Shown here piece by piece: positions 38,574-51,037 of a DNA stretch of 64,000 nucleotides (within the stretch, counting starts at the first letter, position 1; every line of letters begins with the position of its first letter). The notes below the pieces were generated by a model. The model was not told where the DNA came from. It saw only the letters and a list, made by a program, of their open reading frames with translations, and made no database searches. The translations under genes and the position numbers were made by a program. Location: the NCBI RefSeq assembly GCF_022201045.2, contig NC_068556.1, positions 806,001-870,000 on the forward strand, written 5' to 3'. This DNA comes from Citrus sinensis (lineage: Eukaryota > Streptophyta > Magnoliopsida > Sapindales > Rutaceae).

Positions 38574-41253
38574 TCAAAACTTAAGCCATCTCTTCTCTTT
38601 CTCTCTACTGGAAACTTCATGTGACGCTGATGCTTGAGCTGCCTCAGCCTCTGCCAAAGCCTTTCGGGTCTCATTTAGCTTCCTCATAGCAGCCTCAAAA
38701 ACAGCTTTCTCATTTTTGTTCCTATTAACCATCTCTTCCAGCTTCACGACCCGGACACGCAAATCCTTAATTTCATCATCATAAGCAACCAGATCCCTCC
38801 TACTTATCTTCTTCTCCTTCACTGAACCTTTGTGCTGCTGCATTTTTGGTGAACTACCGTTAATAGTTTCATGGTGTACCCGAAGCTGATTATTGATGAG
38901 CGAAAAAACATCTGGTCTTGATTCCTCTTCATCTCTTGCCGCCCGAACTGCTTCTGCAAACTTCTTTTCCCGCTTTCTCCTGCCACCTCTGCTTCGTTTC
39001 TTTCGTTGCTTTTCATCTTTGCCCTCTTTACTTTGATGCAACTCCACAGCATGATCAAGAGATTGTTTTGGTGGAAGGACTTTCACGGCTACAGGGTCCA
39101 AAATTCCCTGCCCGGATGCACCCAAACCCATCCCTTCGCGATAACCCATATTGGCCATCATCTTGGAAGCTATGCCTCGGGTGTGATTCTCCCACTTAGC
39201 AAAAACAACAGTGTCATTCCGCACGCCCCTTTTTAAGTTATTGCTCTCATCAAATCCTACACCATGCGGGCTATCTTCTTCATAGTCACTTGAATCAGAT
39301 TGTTCTGAGCTAAAATCACTATCTTCTTCATCACTCATTTGCGCATACTCAGACAATGTCATAGCTTCTATCCCAAGCTTTGCAGAACTTCCGTCATCTC
39401 TAAAGACAACCTCCCCCATTCTATGTTCATCATCCCATGATCCAAGTTCTGCTTTTCTCCAAATGCCCACTTTATCATCTGAGAGTGCCCAAATAGTGGA
39501 TCCCACCAGTGACTGCTCCCAACTTGTTGGAACATATTTCTTCAGGAAAGACAGTGGGACATCGATTCCTGAGCATAAAAACTCACATCAACTCTCAAAT
39601 ACTGGTAGAAACGTGAGCAAATGATAAATATGAGGAACAAGATTGCTGTTCGCATAGAAAGAATGGGAAAAATTTATAGAAAAATAGATTAGAAAACATA
39701 CAACATTTTGTTCATGCCAAAGCAAGCATAAGAAAGATTTGGGATTAGAAACTTTTCAGGATACATAACATGGTCAACATTTAAGAAAATGGGTGAAAAA
39801 AGCATGTGCCAGTGCTGGTATAACATGGTAAATGCATGAGAACAGATGTCGATAGTTTATTTCTGAACATAAACAAAAAGGAAGTTCCGCACAAAGAAAT
39901 ACCTATAAGAAATTTTCTCTCACTCAAAACAAAAGACTATGCGAATTTCTCACTTCTCCATATTCATTATACCAAATAGAATTTCTCCAATTTCAAGATT
40001 AAAGTAAAATAACCTCCACTAATGTTATTCCCCACAAGTTGCTTTACAATGAAACTTTAAAACAATCAAGAATTCAGAACATATTCCAGGATCTATGGTC
40101 CACAAAAGACAACAGTTGCAGCATACCATGTGATAAGCGGCAGTTAGTACCAAATCGACATCGTTGCTGCAGAAAGAACTTGCACATCTGCACTAGGTGA
40201 CCTTGCATCAGTACAATATTTGACAAAAACTTCTTCCCCAAAATACTATACTATAATGCTAAACTAGCTTTCCACAAACTTCTCCTCACATTTCTAGAAC
40301 AAATAAAAGCAATAGACTGACCAACAAGTTATATGAAAGTCTACACCAAAAGGGAAAAGAAAAAAATGCACATTAATCCAGCTAAAACAAACTAGTAATT
40401 TAATGTTTTCACTTTTAAATCTAGATGCAATTAATCCATTCTTGTCATCATTACAAGGAACAGAACATACATCTGACAAGCAAATATTGCTTTCTCCAAA
40501 TCTTTTAGGAGAGTGCTGACATTGACAATAGCAAGAGCAATCTACAAAAGTAAATTAACTGAATCAATTTGGAAGAGAATCAGAAAATTGTACCCACCAA
40601 CATATTTTCAGATGTAGGCCTGAGGAAAGAAACCTTTGCAGAGTCGGTTTCCTCCAATCCAATAATCCGACCATCATACCAACGTCCATCATTATAGCGG
40701 AATCTACATTTTGACCCAACAGAGTACCTTTGGTCCTCCAACGGCTCAGGTTCAACATCAGCCGGATCAAGTGGCTCTGCTTGGACATCCTCAGTCCTAG
40801 AACTACAACCATGTAGCACTAAATCAGCTTCTCGCAACAACCGAGCACGTTTTAGATGAAAAAGGCCTTCCTCAGCATCTTTAATTGCCTGAACAAGCTC
40901 CTTAAGTACCTATTACAAAGAAATTTATTCAATAACACAATGGCAATTATGTAAACCGAAAGTAGTTCGAGCTAAATTTAACGATATCATCAAAACAGAA
41001 GCTTTGATATGAGACTGACGAAATTTTTGATTTTTTTTCTTCTAATTTTTGACCTAGCGTTAAAAATCAGATCATATTTGAAGAAAAAAACAAAAACAAA
41101 AACAAAAATAACAAGATAACATATTACCTCCTGGAGTTCGGGATTGAAGGGGTCAGAAGCTACGGCGTCGTTTAAGGCGGTGAGCGAGTCCCTCTGTTCA
41201 TTCAACTGCTGTTCAAGCTGGTTCTCTAGAACTCTCTCTTCTTCATCCGCCAT
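38574..41253 (-). CDS. CCCH zinc finger / G-patch protein (ZGPAT-like)
   Basis: Four exons: 41128-41253, 40598-40909, 40127-40187 and 38574-39568; 497 aa. Domain order: an N-terminal coiled coil ([20 protein letters not shown]); a Tudor-like segment around residues 90-146 ([20 protein letters not shown]); a CCCH finger at about 148-166 ([15 protein letters not shown]...H, spacing C-x7-C-x5-C-x3-H); an acidic Ser-rich stretch; a G-patch at about 295-340 ([19 protein letters not shown]); a basic [14 protein letters not shown] tract; and a C-terminal coiled coil. The same architecture is found in animal ZGPAT and in Arabidopsis CCCH protein 22. It suggests a nuclear RNA- or DNA-binding regulator; the G-patch usually activates a DEAH helicase. 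It shares a short divergent promoter with the SKA2-like gene. Confidence 0.94.
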
Positions 41254-41474
41254 TGCCGCGACTTATTCGAAATACGGACGCACGCTTGCTCAAGCTAGAG
41301 AAAGTAAATATAGATTTGTTTTAGGCCCAGGCCCATTTGTTTTTTTACGCGCGAGAAAGGCGCGTGGATAAGGTTAAACTATCTTCGTCTCAAAAAAATC
41401 AAAAAGCGAATAAACAGGCGGCAAATTTCTATTCTAGAGTGACAGGATTCAGAGCGAACCCTAAGCAGAGAGGA
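41254..41474. promoter_or_regulatory. Compact bidirectional promoter, CCCH gene and SKA2
   Basis: Only 221 bp separate the two start codons, which point away from each other. Two adjacent GGCCCA motifs (41324-41329 and 41330-41335; TGGGCC on the other strand) form tandem site II elements. AACCCTAA (41457-41464), a telo-box-like motif, sits just before the SKA2 ATG. Both motifs are common in promoters of genes active in dividing cells. Confidence 0.65.
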
Positions 41475-43184
41475 ATGGGGGATCATAATTTTCAGCATAA
41501 TCATCAAGCGATTGACGGTTTGGTGAATCTATTGACGAAATCGAATCACGAGCTTACGATGGTTCAGTACAAGCTTGAGAAAGAGTTTCAGCAAATTTAT
41601 CCGGACAATGTAAGCAAGCCAAATCTCGCTATGCAGCAAATTCTTCTTCATATCTTCGTTTTTATTTTTATTTTTATTTTTATTTTTATTTTTATTTCCT
41701 TATAGGCAAATCCAATGAAGCTGGTGTCTAGAATAAAGAAGGTACAAGAGGATTTGCCTATCTTGAAAGAGCAGTGCCGCGAGCTTTTAGCTGCCAAACA
41801 GGTATATAATTATAAAACCATCCGTTGCTAATTCATTTGTAAAGTGGCGTTTTTTTAAGTAATGCGGTGTGAAATTGCTGGATGGAATTATAAGGAATTC
41901 TGAAAATGCAATTTTTATATCAAGTATTGGCTGTTAAGATTATGACGTGGCGTGACTAACTTGCAAATTGAAGTTGATCTTTGCTTTTTGGATTGATTAT
42001 CAGGATTTGATTGATAAGGCTAGTGCTATTCTTGTTCGGAACAGAAATTTAGTGCAGCGGATGCAAGTGTCATTGGACATTCCTGTTGCTAATGAGTCTG
42101 AAGATGCTTCATTTGCTAACTTCAAGCAGGTATTATGTTAATATTCCTATTGCTAGTGAGTCTGAAGATGCTCATTTGCTAACTTCAAGCAGTTATTATG
42201 TTAATATTGTGAATTTCTCTTGGGGAACTCCTGGTTGTTGCTTATGTATTATCTGGATCTATTGCTTTCTACTTTTACTTTATGTCTTATTATTTGAGAC
42301 TATAAGTTAAACATAAGAGGAACTGTACTGTTTAAGAGTTGTGAATGTATCACTGGGACAAACACCCATGGATAAAGTCAGCATTTCATGATTACTGTAG
42401 CAAACTTAATATGTATGATTACTTGAGAAGATAATGGGGTGATTTGGATTGCTCTATTCTTTCTTAATTGAAGAGACGACTACATATCCTCAGTTATTTT
42501 GGCACACTTTAACGTCTTTGCTTCATATGGAGTCCAAGAAGATAAAATGTTGTCTATTTGTTTCATATGTATGAAAACCAAACAATGCATCATCGTGTTT
42601 AAATTTTCAAAACGAACATTTTCCAGGTGGTGTTTATGGTGCTAATTTACAAGGTTGCCTATTTTCCAAGTGGTGTCTAAAGTGTTTGCACCATTTGCCA
42701 GCAAGCAACCAAGATTAAGCTATCCAGGGCCTTTGCTTGCAAGAAAATAGCCATGCAGAGATTTCTTTTTTTTCTTCCCCTTTTTCTTTCTGGGTAGCTC
42801 TTGTTTGGCTAACAGCTAGCAAAGCCTACAGATATTTATCGTTTACTTTTGTGCTCACTTCTTAACTCTTACATTTTCTTGCATGCATATAGGGTTTAGA
42901 AGACAACTTTGTCACTCTTTTCATTTTTAATGCAGGTAATTGATGAGTGGACAGTTCAAGTCAGATCCAGAACCAGTAAGGATTTGACTGATTTTTGTGT
43001 TTTCTAGTTTTCCTTGGTGGGACAACGGATAATAACAGAGCATTCTTCATGATGCAAGATAGTTTTATAATCTGTCCAATAATTTTTACAATGTTGTTTT
43101 GGAAATGCAGGAGACGAGGACCATGACTCAAATTCTGAGGATATCAACAAACTTCTTTTCTCAGCTATTGTTCAAGGCAACTGA
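41475..43184 (+). CDS. SKA2: Spindle and kinetochore-associated protein 2 homologue
   Basis: Five exons: 41475-41609, 41706-41801, 42004-42129, 42936-42975 and 43111-43184; 156 aa. The protein is almost entirely helical. The blocks AIDGLVNLLTKSNHELTMVQ, YKLEKEFQQIYPDN and NPMKLVSRIKKVQEDLP match the SKA2 pattern (a coiled-coil subunit, YKLE...P near position 35-45, then a second long helix LAAKQDLIDKASAILVRNRN). In other eukaryotes SKA2 with SKA1 and SKA3 helps couple kinetochores to microtubules. The plant-specific C-terminus (DEDHDSNSEDINKLLFSAIVQGN) is acidic. An upstream in-frame ATG at 41337 is rejected because it lies in the shared promoter. Intron 3 contains a duplicated copy of the exon 3 end. 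Confidence 0.85.
41657..41697 (+). repeat. TTTTTA hexanucleotide repeat in SKA2 intron 1
   Basis: Six or so TTTTTA units fill the end of a 96-bp intron and form its polypyrimidine tract, ending a few bases before the TATAG acceptor at 41701-41705. Confidence 0.85.
42079..42206 (+). repeat. 64-bp tandem duplication of an exon-intron junction
   Basis: The copy at 42079-42142 covers the last 51 bases of SKA2 exon 3 plus the donor and 11 further intron bases. The copy at about 42143-42206 repeats it inside intron 3. The second copy has one base deleted in GATGCTTCATTT and has AGTT in place of AGGT at the splice donor, so it should not be used. Confidence 0.9.
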
Positions 43185-43957
43185 GAAGCTTCCAAGAGCA
43201 AATATCTTCCGGTGCCAAATTATGCCATTCCATTCTACTTAGAATATTGATTATTTCATTGTAATGCAAATACCCATGTTGGCTAAGGTTAGTTTCAATG
43301 AGTGTAAATGTAAACAAATTCTGTCTTTATTTTTCATCACTTGAAATTGATATGAGATGATTAAGCCTTCGTCTTTCTAATTTAACTTAAGAGCAAAGTC
43401 AGCAAACAATATAGTGGATGAGGGTCACAAAATCACTCTGGCCTTGATCTGTGGGTTTTCCCCCAGTTTACATGCATGAAGAGAACAGACAAAGCATTTT
43501 ATTATGTAGGGAACAATTTCCAGAATCATGCCCAAAAGTCAGATTCAAGGACTTTACACACAATTAAAAAGAAAAAGTTACATACAAGCTGGACATTAGT
43601 AAGCATTAACCACCACAGCACTTATAAAAGAAGATCCTTAGCCATGTCAATAACCAGTGTACAAATTCATAGATCAATGAGGCAATGATCTGAATGTTGG
43701 TCTTTGCAAAGTCAGAGCAGATGCAAAAGAATAACGATATAAGACCTTGAACTTGTACAGTACTGGCTAATTCGTTTACTTTTGGCAACATTCTATGATT
43801 CTTCAATTGCAAAAACAAAATAATAAATAAAAAAGTATGCACCATGGAATCAAGGAGGCTATAATTATTGCCCGGTATAGGAAAACAAATGAGAATAAAA
43901 ATTTGTAATATCTCTTTCAACCTCAATGGTTGTCATGGCCACAACTTCACACTGTCT
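43185..43957. other. Convergent 3' spacer between SKA2 and the DnaJ-type gene
   Basis: Both genes end into this stretch; it should contain two 3' UTRs. No credible gene, RNA gene or transposon is seen. Confidence 0.5.
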
Positions 43958-45314
43958 CTACTTGGAAATAGGCGGCTCTCCTAACCACTTGGCACGAAAG
44001 CCTGTTCCCTTACAATCCGAGCAGCACACAGAACCCTAGAAATATCATCACAAGGAAGATTGATTTTACAAAGTTAAATTGTCGAAAAAGAGAAGATTGC
44101 ATGAAGTCATCGGTTCAGGTAAACCATACTACCTTTCCTGCACATATTACACAAGTGGTGTTTCTGGAAGGAACTTGACAGAGCATGTTATCACCAAGTA
44201 TAAAGAAGCCTGTACCCGCACACCATTTGCAGTCAATATGGCCATTTGAATTGCAAGAAGAACAAGACACCGGCCTAGGTTGCTATAATCATCACAAATA
44301 TTGGTGATATTAATAAGAAAATTAAAAAAAAAAACCAAGCATATTATTACATTGAAATAGATTCCATTATCATGGTGTGTTATCAACAAAACAGCAACCT
44401 ATTAGCCAGCAAATTTCAAACCTCAATCAGATTTTCAGCATGTTTGTAACTGTTGCGCTCCTACTTAATTTTCAAAATGAAACAGCATCTTTCCTGAATT
44501 AATATATGACAGTAAACAGACATTACACTTAGGGAAATATCAGGAGTTTCCACACAATTAAGACATAAATAACTCAGGATATACCAAGGCTAACTTGGAA
44601 ATCTATGCCTAATTCAGGCAGATCTACCTCATAGTTAAAAAACATTTACAAAGGAATATGAGTTTCCAAAGGGAACTCAAGCTCATTTGCCCATAACAAG
44701 GAAGAGCTTTTAGCACCCAAACAAAGCATGGCATGGGTGGTCATGCACTGCTCATACTCAACAACAAATTATTTCACAACGGCTACGGATTAAAAGTCAC
44801 AACAATCTAATCCCAAAAACATACTATTGAATTAACTTTATCAACGTCAGTCATAATCTCAGAATTTCATCACTAATTTTCCACAATGGTTTAATAAATT
44901 GTATACTTACGCAATTAATAGTTGTATTATTTTTCTCCTTTTATTAACTTTTGCAAGGATATAATAAACTTGTATCAACAACAACAAAAACAAGAATTAT
45001 ATATTGAAAAATAAATAAATATATATTCCCAGCAGAAATAAATGAAAATTCATAAATAGTACCTGAGAAATTAACCAGGCTTGCTCCATGCGCTTAACGA
45101 AATTAGACGAGCTCTCGTACGAGTCGACCACAGAGGCTCTTACGCCCACACCACAAACCGACCGCCTCGTGCTAGTAATACTTGTACCACGAGGTACGAC
45201 ACGCATCGGTGACTTTCTTGTTAGTAAAGCAAAATCCATCTTCTTATCTATTGATTTTGTAACAACATCAACTGCTCTACAACTACAACAGCTGCTACTA
45301 CCACTACTCATCAT
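43958..45314 (-). CDS. DnaJ-type cysteine-rich zinc-finger protein, probably plastid
   Basis: Three exons: 45063-45314, 44133-44282 and 43958-44035; 159 aa. The first ~60 residues are Ser/Arg/Thr-rich with few acids after residue 25, like a plastid transit peptide. The C-terminal half carries four CxxC pairs in the DnaJ zinc-finger arrangement (CSSCNSNGHIDCKWCAGTG, then CVICAGKG and CCSDCKGTGF), but there is no J-domain. Small plant proteins of this class (BSD2, PSA2 and relatives) act as thiol or holdase chaperones in chloroplast assembly; which client this one serves cannot be told. Two ATGs are adjacent at the start; the first is used. Two TGGGCC motifs lie 225-270 bp upstream. Confidence 0.88.
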
Positions 45315-45404
45315 CGTGTCTTCTCCTTTTCGTAATAAAAATATATATATATTTCTTTTTTTTTAAGTTTTCGTTGAATATTCTTTTTGAGAGGGGAGAA
45401 TAAT

Positions 45405-45600
45405 GGGAAGATGAAGATGAAGATGAAGATGAAGATGATAACTGTTGGCTCCGGCCAACTGTTTTTGTTTGTTTTGAGACTCAACCTGATTTTGTTTTCC
45501 CAAAGCTTTGGTCGGTGCATGGCTATTCTGATCTGGCCCACGATTGGCCTGGCAAACATGTTGGGTCTCCAACTCGAATGGGCCTGCTTCGGGATTATAT
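45405..45600 (-). promoter_or_regulatory. Putative promoter of the DnaJ-type gene
   Basis: A GATGAA repeat is at about 45410-45438. GGCCCA at 45535-45540 and TGGGCC at 45579-45584 are site II motifs within 270 bp of the start codon. No clear TATA box is seen. Confidence 0.45.
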
Positions 45601-45939
45601 TCTCTTGTGGTACTTTTTACACCCCTTAAAATGTTTTCTAAACCCCGCTTTTGTAATCATTGTTCTGTATCTAGTAAAATTACATAAAAGGACAATTTTT
45701 AATTTAACTAAATTAAAATATTCTAACACTCTATTACAAAATAATAAAAAAATTTCACATCCAGAAATCATCAAACCTCGCACCTTTAAATAATGTAAGT
45801 ATTTTGTTATAAAATCAAAATAATTTTGGGACAATGAATAAATAAATAGCATAATATATGATAAGATTTTTATTATTAAAAAAAAGTATGTTTACAATTT
45901 AACTAACTCTATTACGATATTTGTCCTTTTTTTTGTTAA

Positions 45940-45944
<5 letters not shown>

Positions 45945-45985
<41 letters not shown>
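45945..45985. repeat. (AT)n microsatellite
   Basis: About 20 uninterrupted AT units. Confidence 0.95.
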
Positions 45986-45988
<3 letters not shown>

Positions 45989-46136
45989 AGCATTCTCACT
46001 TTTGTTGAAGTGAATATGCAAATCAAAATATTAAAAAAAATTCAATATATTAGAGACGGTGTTTTTTTAATCTGTTAATGGCATCGTCACTTTATTAAAA
46101 TGAGAATATACTCACTAGAAAATTATTATCATTATT

Positions 46137-46137
<1 letters not shown>

Positions 46138-46169
<32 letters not shown>
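46138..46169. repeat. (TTG)n microsatellite
   Basis: About ten TTG units following a short ATT run. Confidence 0.95.
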
Positions 46170-47559
46170 ATATAAAGTAAGGTTTTACAAGAGTCTTAAA
46201 AAGTGTTAGTTCCACTCAAGATTCAAGAGTTTTAACTTTTGTGCGACATAATTGTATACTCAATAATAGAATAACATAGTTAAATGGACTTCAGTTTTCA
46301 GTCACATAATTTAAGAACAACAGTATAACAAAATTACAATTAATTACCTCAATAATTTCCTTTATGTTACTTCATTTGGAAGCCTAGACTTTAGTTAAAT
46401 GAAAAGACGAATAAGCACACAACCTGAACATATGTAGACTCTGATGATGCTTTATAGATTTAACTTGGAGAGTGACGACATGGTTGGTTTTTACATCGCC
46501 TCTGCTTTCATGGACAAGCAAGGTCAAATAGTAATGCAAATTAATACCAACAATATTATATTATTACAATGTCAGATTAGATATTTACACATATCATGAT
46601 ATAGCTAAGAATCTAGCTGATATATAGTTAGTTAGTACTTATTTTATATGGCAAGTAATAAAAAGGGTAAATTGTGAATTTTGACACAAAATAAGAATGA
46701 AATAAAGATTTAGTTAGTAGCCAATAAAGTTGTAATAAATTTTGATGCATTCTAATTTTGAAGTTGGCGTGCATTGTGTAGGGCGGTGGCAAAAGCTTTT
46801 CACTTTTGTTGGAGGAAGTCAATCTGCGTCATTTAAGAATGTCTTCAACCAGACCAGATTATTTCGGAATGACTTGGTCGTTCAATATAAACTAAGAATC
46901 CAATACTGTAATTATAATATGAAAGGGACGTTCATAACTATCACAAAAGTAACAATATAAATGATCAGTCAATACGCGTCTGCATGCCATGGCATAATAT
47001 GTTTCGTCAGGGCATGCACTTCACCTTTAGTAGATTCGTAAGTTGTGTACCCTACATGTACACTTCAGTGTTGTACGGACTCCAAAGAAGTTGATCTGCT
47101 AGCATCTTCAACTTGCCACAAATCTGTATCTCTGTCTTTGTCTTTGAGTTGGGGCGTGATTGTCGCATCTTTTATTCCACAATCCCACTCTTCCAATTCA
47201 GGAGGATTAACAAGTGTGATTTTTTTTTTTTTTTTAAATTTAGGAAGGCAATAACTAATGACAATGAAGATGTGTCATAATCTATTCCCAAAAAAATCAT
47301 CACCAAGTATTTTTGCACTCCTTACAAATGATAAATAGAGAATTTCAAGGGATACCTATTTTCAAAGGATCCATAATCTCATAACTATGGCAGTGGATGA
47401 GCTTTAATCTTTTTCCGTTTGTTTTAATGTTATTATTCAAACGGTTGGCATATTGTCATTTACTTTGCACAGCAGCTCGTACGACACTTAAATAACTTCT
47501 AATACAAAAATTGCTAAGTAAACCTAGTGAACTTCTCAAACTAGCTAAGTAAAGATGAT

Positions 47560-47946
47560 TGCAACAGCTATAGAGAAGAGAGAACAACGTAGTCAAAAAA
47601 AAGTTTTCTTATTCAAATGAGAGAATACAAGAAAGCTTTACATGTACGTTGCTTATACTTAGTGTGCGGTGTGTGCAAAATGGCAAATGTCATGCTTTAT
47701 TTATAAGGGAGGCTTAGCCATTCTAGTGCCTTCTACACACTTTGCGCAACTTGCCTAAATGTCTAGATATTTTATAAGTGTAGACAAGTGCTAGAGTGTG
47801 ATGGAAAATTTTGAAATCAAGCCAAGCCCACACACCTTGACTTGGATTTGGGCTGTTGGACTCGGAGACTTGGGCGGACCGTTGCTTAGCGCATCCCAAT
47901 TTAGCCTCTTTTGCTGGAAAATTTGAGCGGCCCTTGACAATAGTCA
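47560..47946 (-). mobile_element. Possible solo LTR
   Basis: A 387-bp block starting TG and ending CA. On the minus strand it shows an LTR-like order: a GC-richer U3-like part, then CTTATAAATAAAG (TATA-like, about 47695-47707), then about 100 bp later a TTTCTTGTATTCTCTC leader-like stretch. There are no retrotransposon proteins nearby and no matching 5-bp flanks, so this is tentative. Confidence 0.35.
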
Positions 47947-49780
47947 TACCTTTATGGAAAGAGGTATGTGATTAATTTAGATTTGAAATTGGTGGTGAGG
48001 CTTCACCTTTACAAGAATTCTATTATCTTAAATTGAAAGACATAAATTACATAAATCAATTTTTGAAAATGGATGAATACTAGCAGCGATCAATCCTTTT
48101 TGGACAAAGAACAAGACTTCTAGAAAATATATATATATATATAAGAGCATGTGGGTGTATTTTATTATATGAGTATTAAGTAATGCTCTAAAACGTTCGA
48201 AAAAACTTGATTTGCATAAAAATATACACGAATGGATTTTTCTTCGTGATTAAAAGTCATTTTTCTTCACAAGGCAGTTTTTAGTTTTTATTATTTATTT
48301 GTTAGAGAATAACAAAAGGTTTTTTTTTTTTTATCATGTACATGCAAGCTGGCATAAATTGAAGATTGAAGATTAATTTGCTTAACATTGATTTAACTTG
48401 ATTTGTTGTGCCTCTCAACTTGCATGCTCTCTTTTTGTGATTTGATTTGCATGACTTTGAGGGAGATAGAAAACGAAAACGTCAACTCGTTTCCTTCTAT
48501 TTTATTGATTGAAGTTTTCACTCAATAATGATCAACTAGATTTGCAACTTTTTCCTTTTTTTTTTTCTTTTAATTTCTTTAATTCGCTGAAACAGCTCTT
48601 ATTTCAACCAATTTGAATAGAAAATTTACCTAAAAAATAATCTGCCAAGAAAATGAATCAATGTATCAAAAAAAAAATGATGATCATGTGTAAAAATATT
48701 AATGGATTATATATTTGTGCATGAAGATAAATTATAATAATAAGCAATTAATACTTAATCATTGAGTAGCAGCATGATAAGGACAATGTCGGCGCACCAA
48801 AGGGCTTTGTCAAGCTCACCAAATTAATTAGGGTTTCACTCGTAGCTTTCTAGCAGTCTTTTCAAATTCAAATGCAATTATCCCATCAAAAGAATTGATT
48901 AAGCTCATCAACTGATCTCTTAACTCCTACTTGCTACCTTATAAGGTAAAATGCTGTTGTTACAAGTCTAATTATCTTTACTTCTTCAAATGGCAAGCAT
49001 TATGAACAACACAATTCAATTTTTTAACTGTTGGGTTCTTGATAAGATTAAAGATAAGTTTGTTCATTATATTGATATTTCGATTACATCTCAAGATTCT
49101 TTCCCCACTTATAAAGCAGCTTTTATCCTAAAATCCGACATTGGATTTTCTTGTACCGTGATAGAGTTAAGTTTAATGCAATGAACTCAGAAACTGGAGG
49201 ACTGTTCACATCAATTATGCAAAAGCACTATGAGCAAAATTATAAAAGCCATTTTGACATTGACCCATCACCTGTCCGTACCAAATTTAAGAAGAGATTA
49301 AAGCAAATTTATATCAAATTAATCTCTTAAAAAAAGGTTGACATTATGAGCATATTCATATTGCCCAATGGCAAATGTGCGTGCATGAAGAATGGACTAG
49401 TTAATTTATTATAAGATGGTAACTATATACATATAGTACCTGAGTATATATAAAAGGGATGGCTGAGTTGCTTCGTACGATAAACGCTTAATTATTCAAT
49501 TAAAATAATAATTGTCACCGTGATTCTATTACCAACGAATTAGTTCAAAAGTAATCAATTCAAGATTTAGTAAAGCTTATTATCAATAAAATAATGGAAT
49601 CAGTTGAAGGATATATTAATTTATTATGATTTTTTTTAACCGAAATTTGTTATGATTTATGAGAGTTCCTCTCCATAGAAATGATACCCACACATGCACA
49701 TCGTTAAAACTATTTAATTATAAATTAGGAAAAACCTCTCCCTCAAGCTTCTCGATTTCTTTATTGAAATTCCTTAATGC

Positions 49781-50103
49781 TCCATTGACAGAAGATGCAA
49801 AGAAATTTCATCGGTTGATCATTAACAGAAGATGCAAAGAAATTTTCTTCTCTTATTGGTAATTAGCTTAATTTCTGTTTATATTTCATCAGTTGACAAA
49901 ACAAAAGATATTAAAACACTAAAATATCCATTAACAGAAGATGCAAAGAAATTTCATCGATTGATCATTAACAGAAGATGCAAAGAAATTTTCTTCTCCT
50001 ACTGGTAATTATCTTAATTTCTGTTTATATTTCATCTGGTTGACAAAACAAAACAAATGGGTTATAAAATTTTCACAAAAGATATTAAAACACTAAAATA
50101 TCC
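49781..50103. repeat. Nested tandem duplication, 146-bp unit
   Basis: Copy 1 is 49781-49926 and copy 2 starts at 49927. Each unit begins with two sub-copies of an AACAGAAGATGCAAAG-type block about 36 bp apart and ends in ATATTAAAACACTAAAATAT. Copy 2 carries an extra ~27 bp (AAATGGGTTATAAAAT) before its end. Confidence 0.88.
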
Positions 50104-50577
50104 AAGTACTTACAAAAAAAAAAAAAGTTGCAATAAAATAAAAGACATTCTAGACTAGTTCATGTCTTTTTTTTCAAATTTTGTGACTATTTTTTTTTTT
50201 GGGGGTCAAAGTAGTACGGTTGTAAAAATTTTATAAGTTTTCTAGGGTAGTTTTCACAAATAATTTTTTTTGTCATGAAAAAAAAAAGAAAAAAGAACTT
50301 CTACACCTAAAATTTCATCCCAAATTTATTGGATGATGATAAAACATAATAAGATTAGGTTTATAAAGTAGAGAGCCGACACAACACCAATCAGTTATAA
50401 TTATGAGTTAAGTAACTGTTAATTTCTTATATCTAGCTGCTTGACGCTAATCAACGTGTGGCCCGTCAAATATTATATCAAATCGCAATTTATATGCCTG
50501 TATTGTAACTTTACAAGTCTAATAATGTGTTATATCTTTGTATTGAAACTTTGTGAGTCTAATGAATGATATATAAT

Positions 50578-50605
50578 ACACACACACACACATATATATA
50601 TATAT
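50578..50605. repeat. Compound (AC)n(AT)n microsatellite
   Basis: An AC run followed directly by an AT run. Confidence 0.9.
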
Positions 50606-51037
50606 CATCAGAGTTGGAGTCTGCAATTAAATTCACCGGCTAGCCAGCTAGTAACATCCAAATCCAATCATTGTATTCAAACCGTGGCCCCAAAACTCAC
50701 GATCCTTCTTTAAATAAATTATATATATATATACTCGGTCATAGCCACTCACAGTCATAAGCAATTAAAGCAAACACATAAATACAATCACAAAAATACC
50801 AATATAATCTTCTTTAATACACACGGAGACGTTTTCATACATCTACCAAATCATCACACAGACAAACACACACAATCTCTCTCTCTCTCTCTCTCTCGCC
50901 CCCGATGACTTTAAATCTGCCTTTCTGCCTTCCTACAATCCTGTAATTTTTGTTTTCTCTTAAGCCTCTCTCTCACAAAAGCTCTGAAGCCGATATTCTT
51001 TTTAATGTTTTTTTATTTTTCTCTCTTCTTGTAGAAA

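Larger units (their letters stand above)
45315..51037. other. 5.7-kb gene-poor region before the VQ gene
   Basis: Apart from the promoters at its two ends it holds microsatellites, a possible solo LTR and a complex tandem repeat, listed separately. Short frames scattered through it have no domain, conserved motif or sensible splice context. I see no gene or RNA gene. Confidence 0.55.

Noticed and set aside
46440-46990. Possible decayed gene (less AT-rich stretch)
   Set aside because: Several short frames but none with a motif, and no splice-compatible chain could be made.
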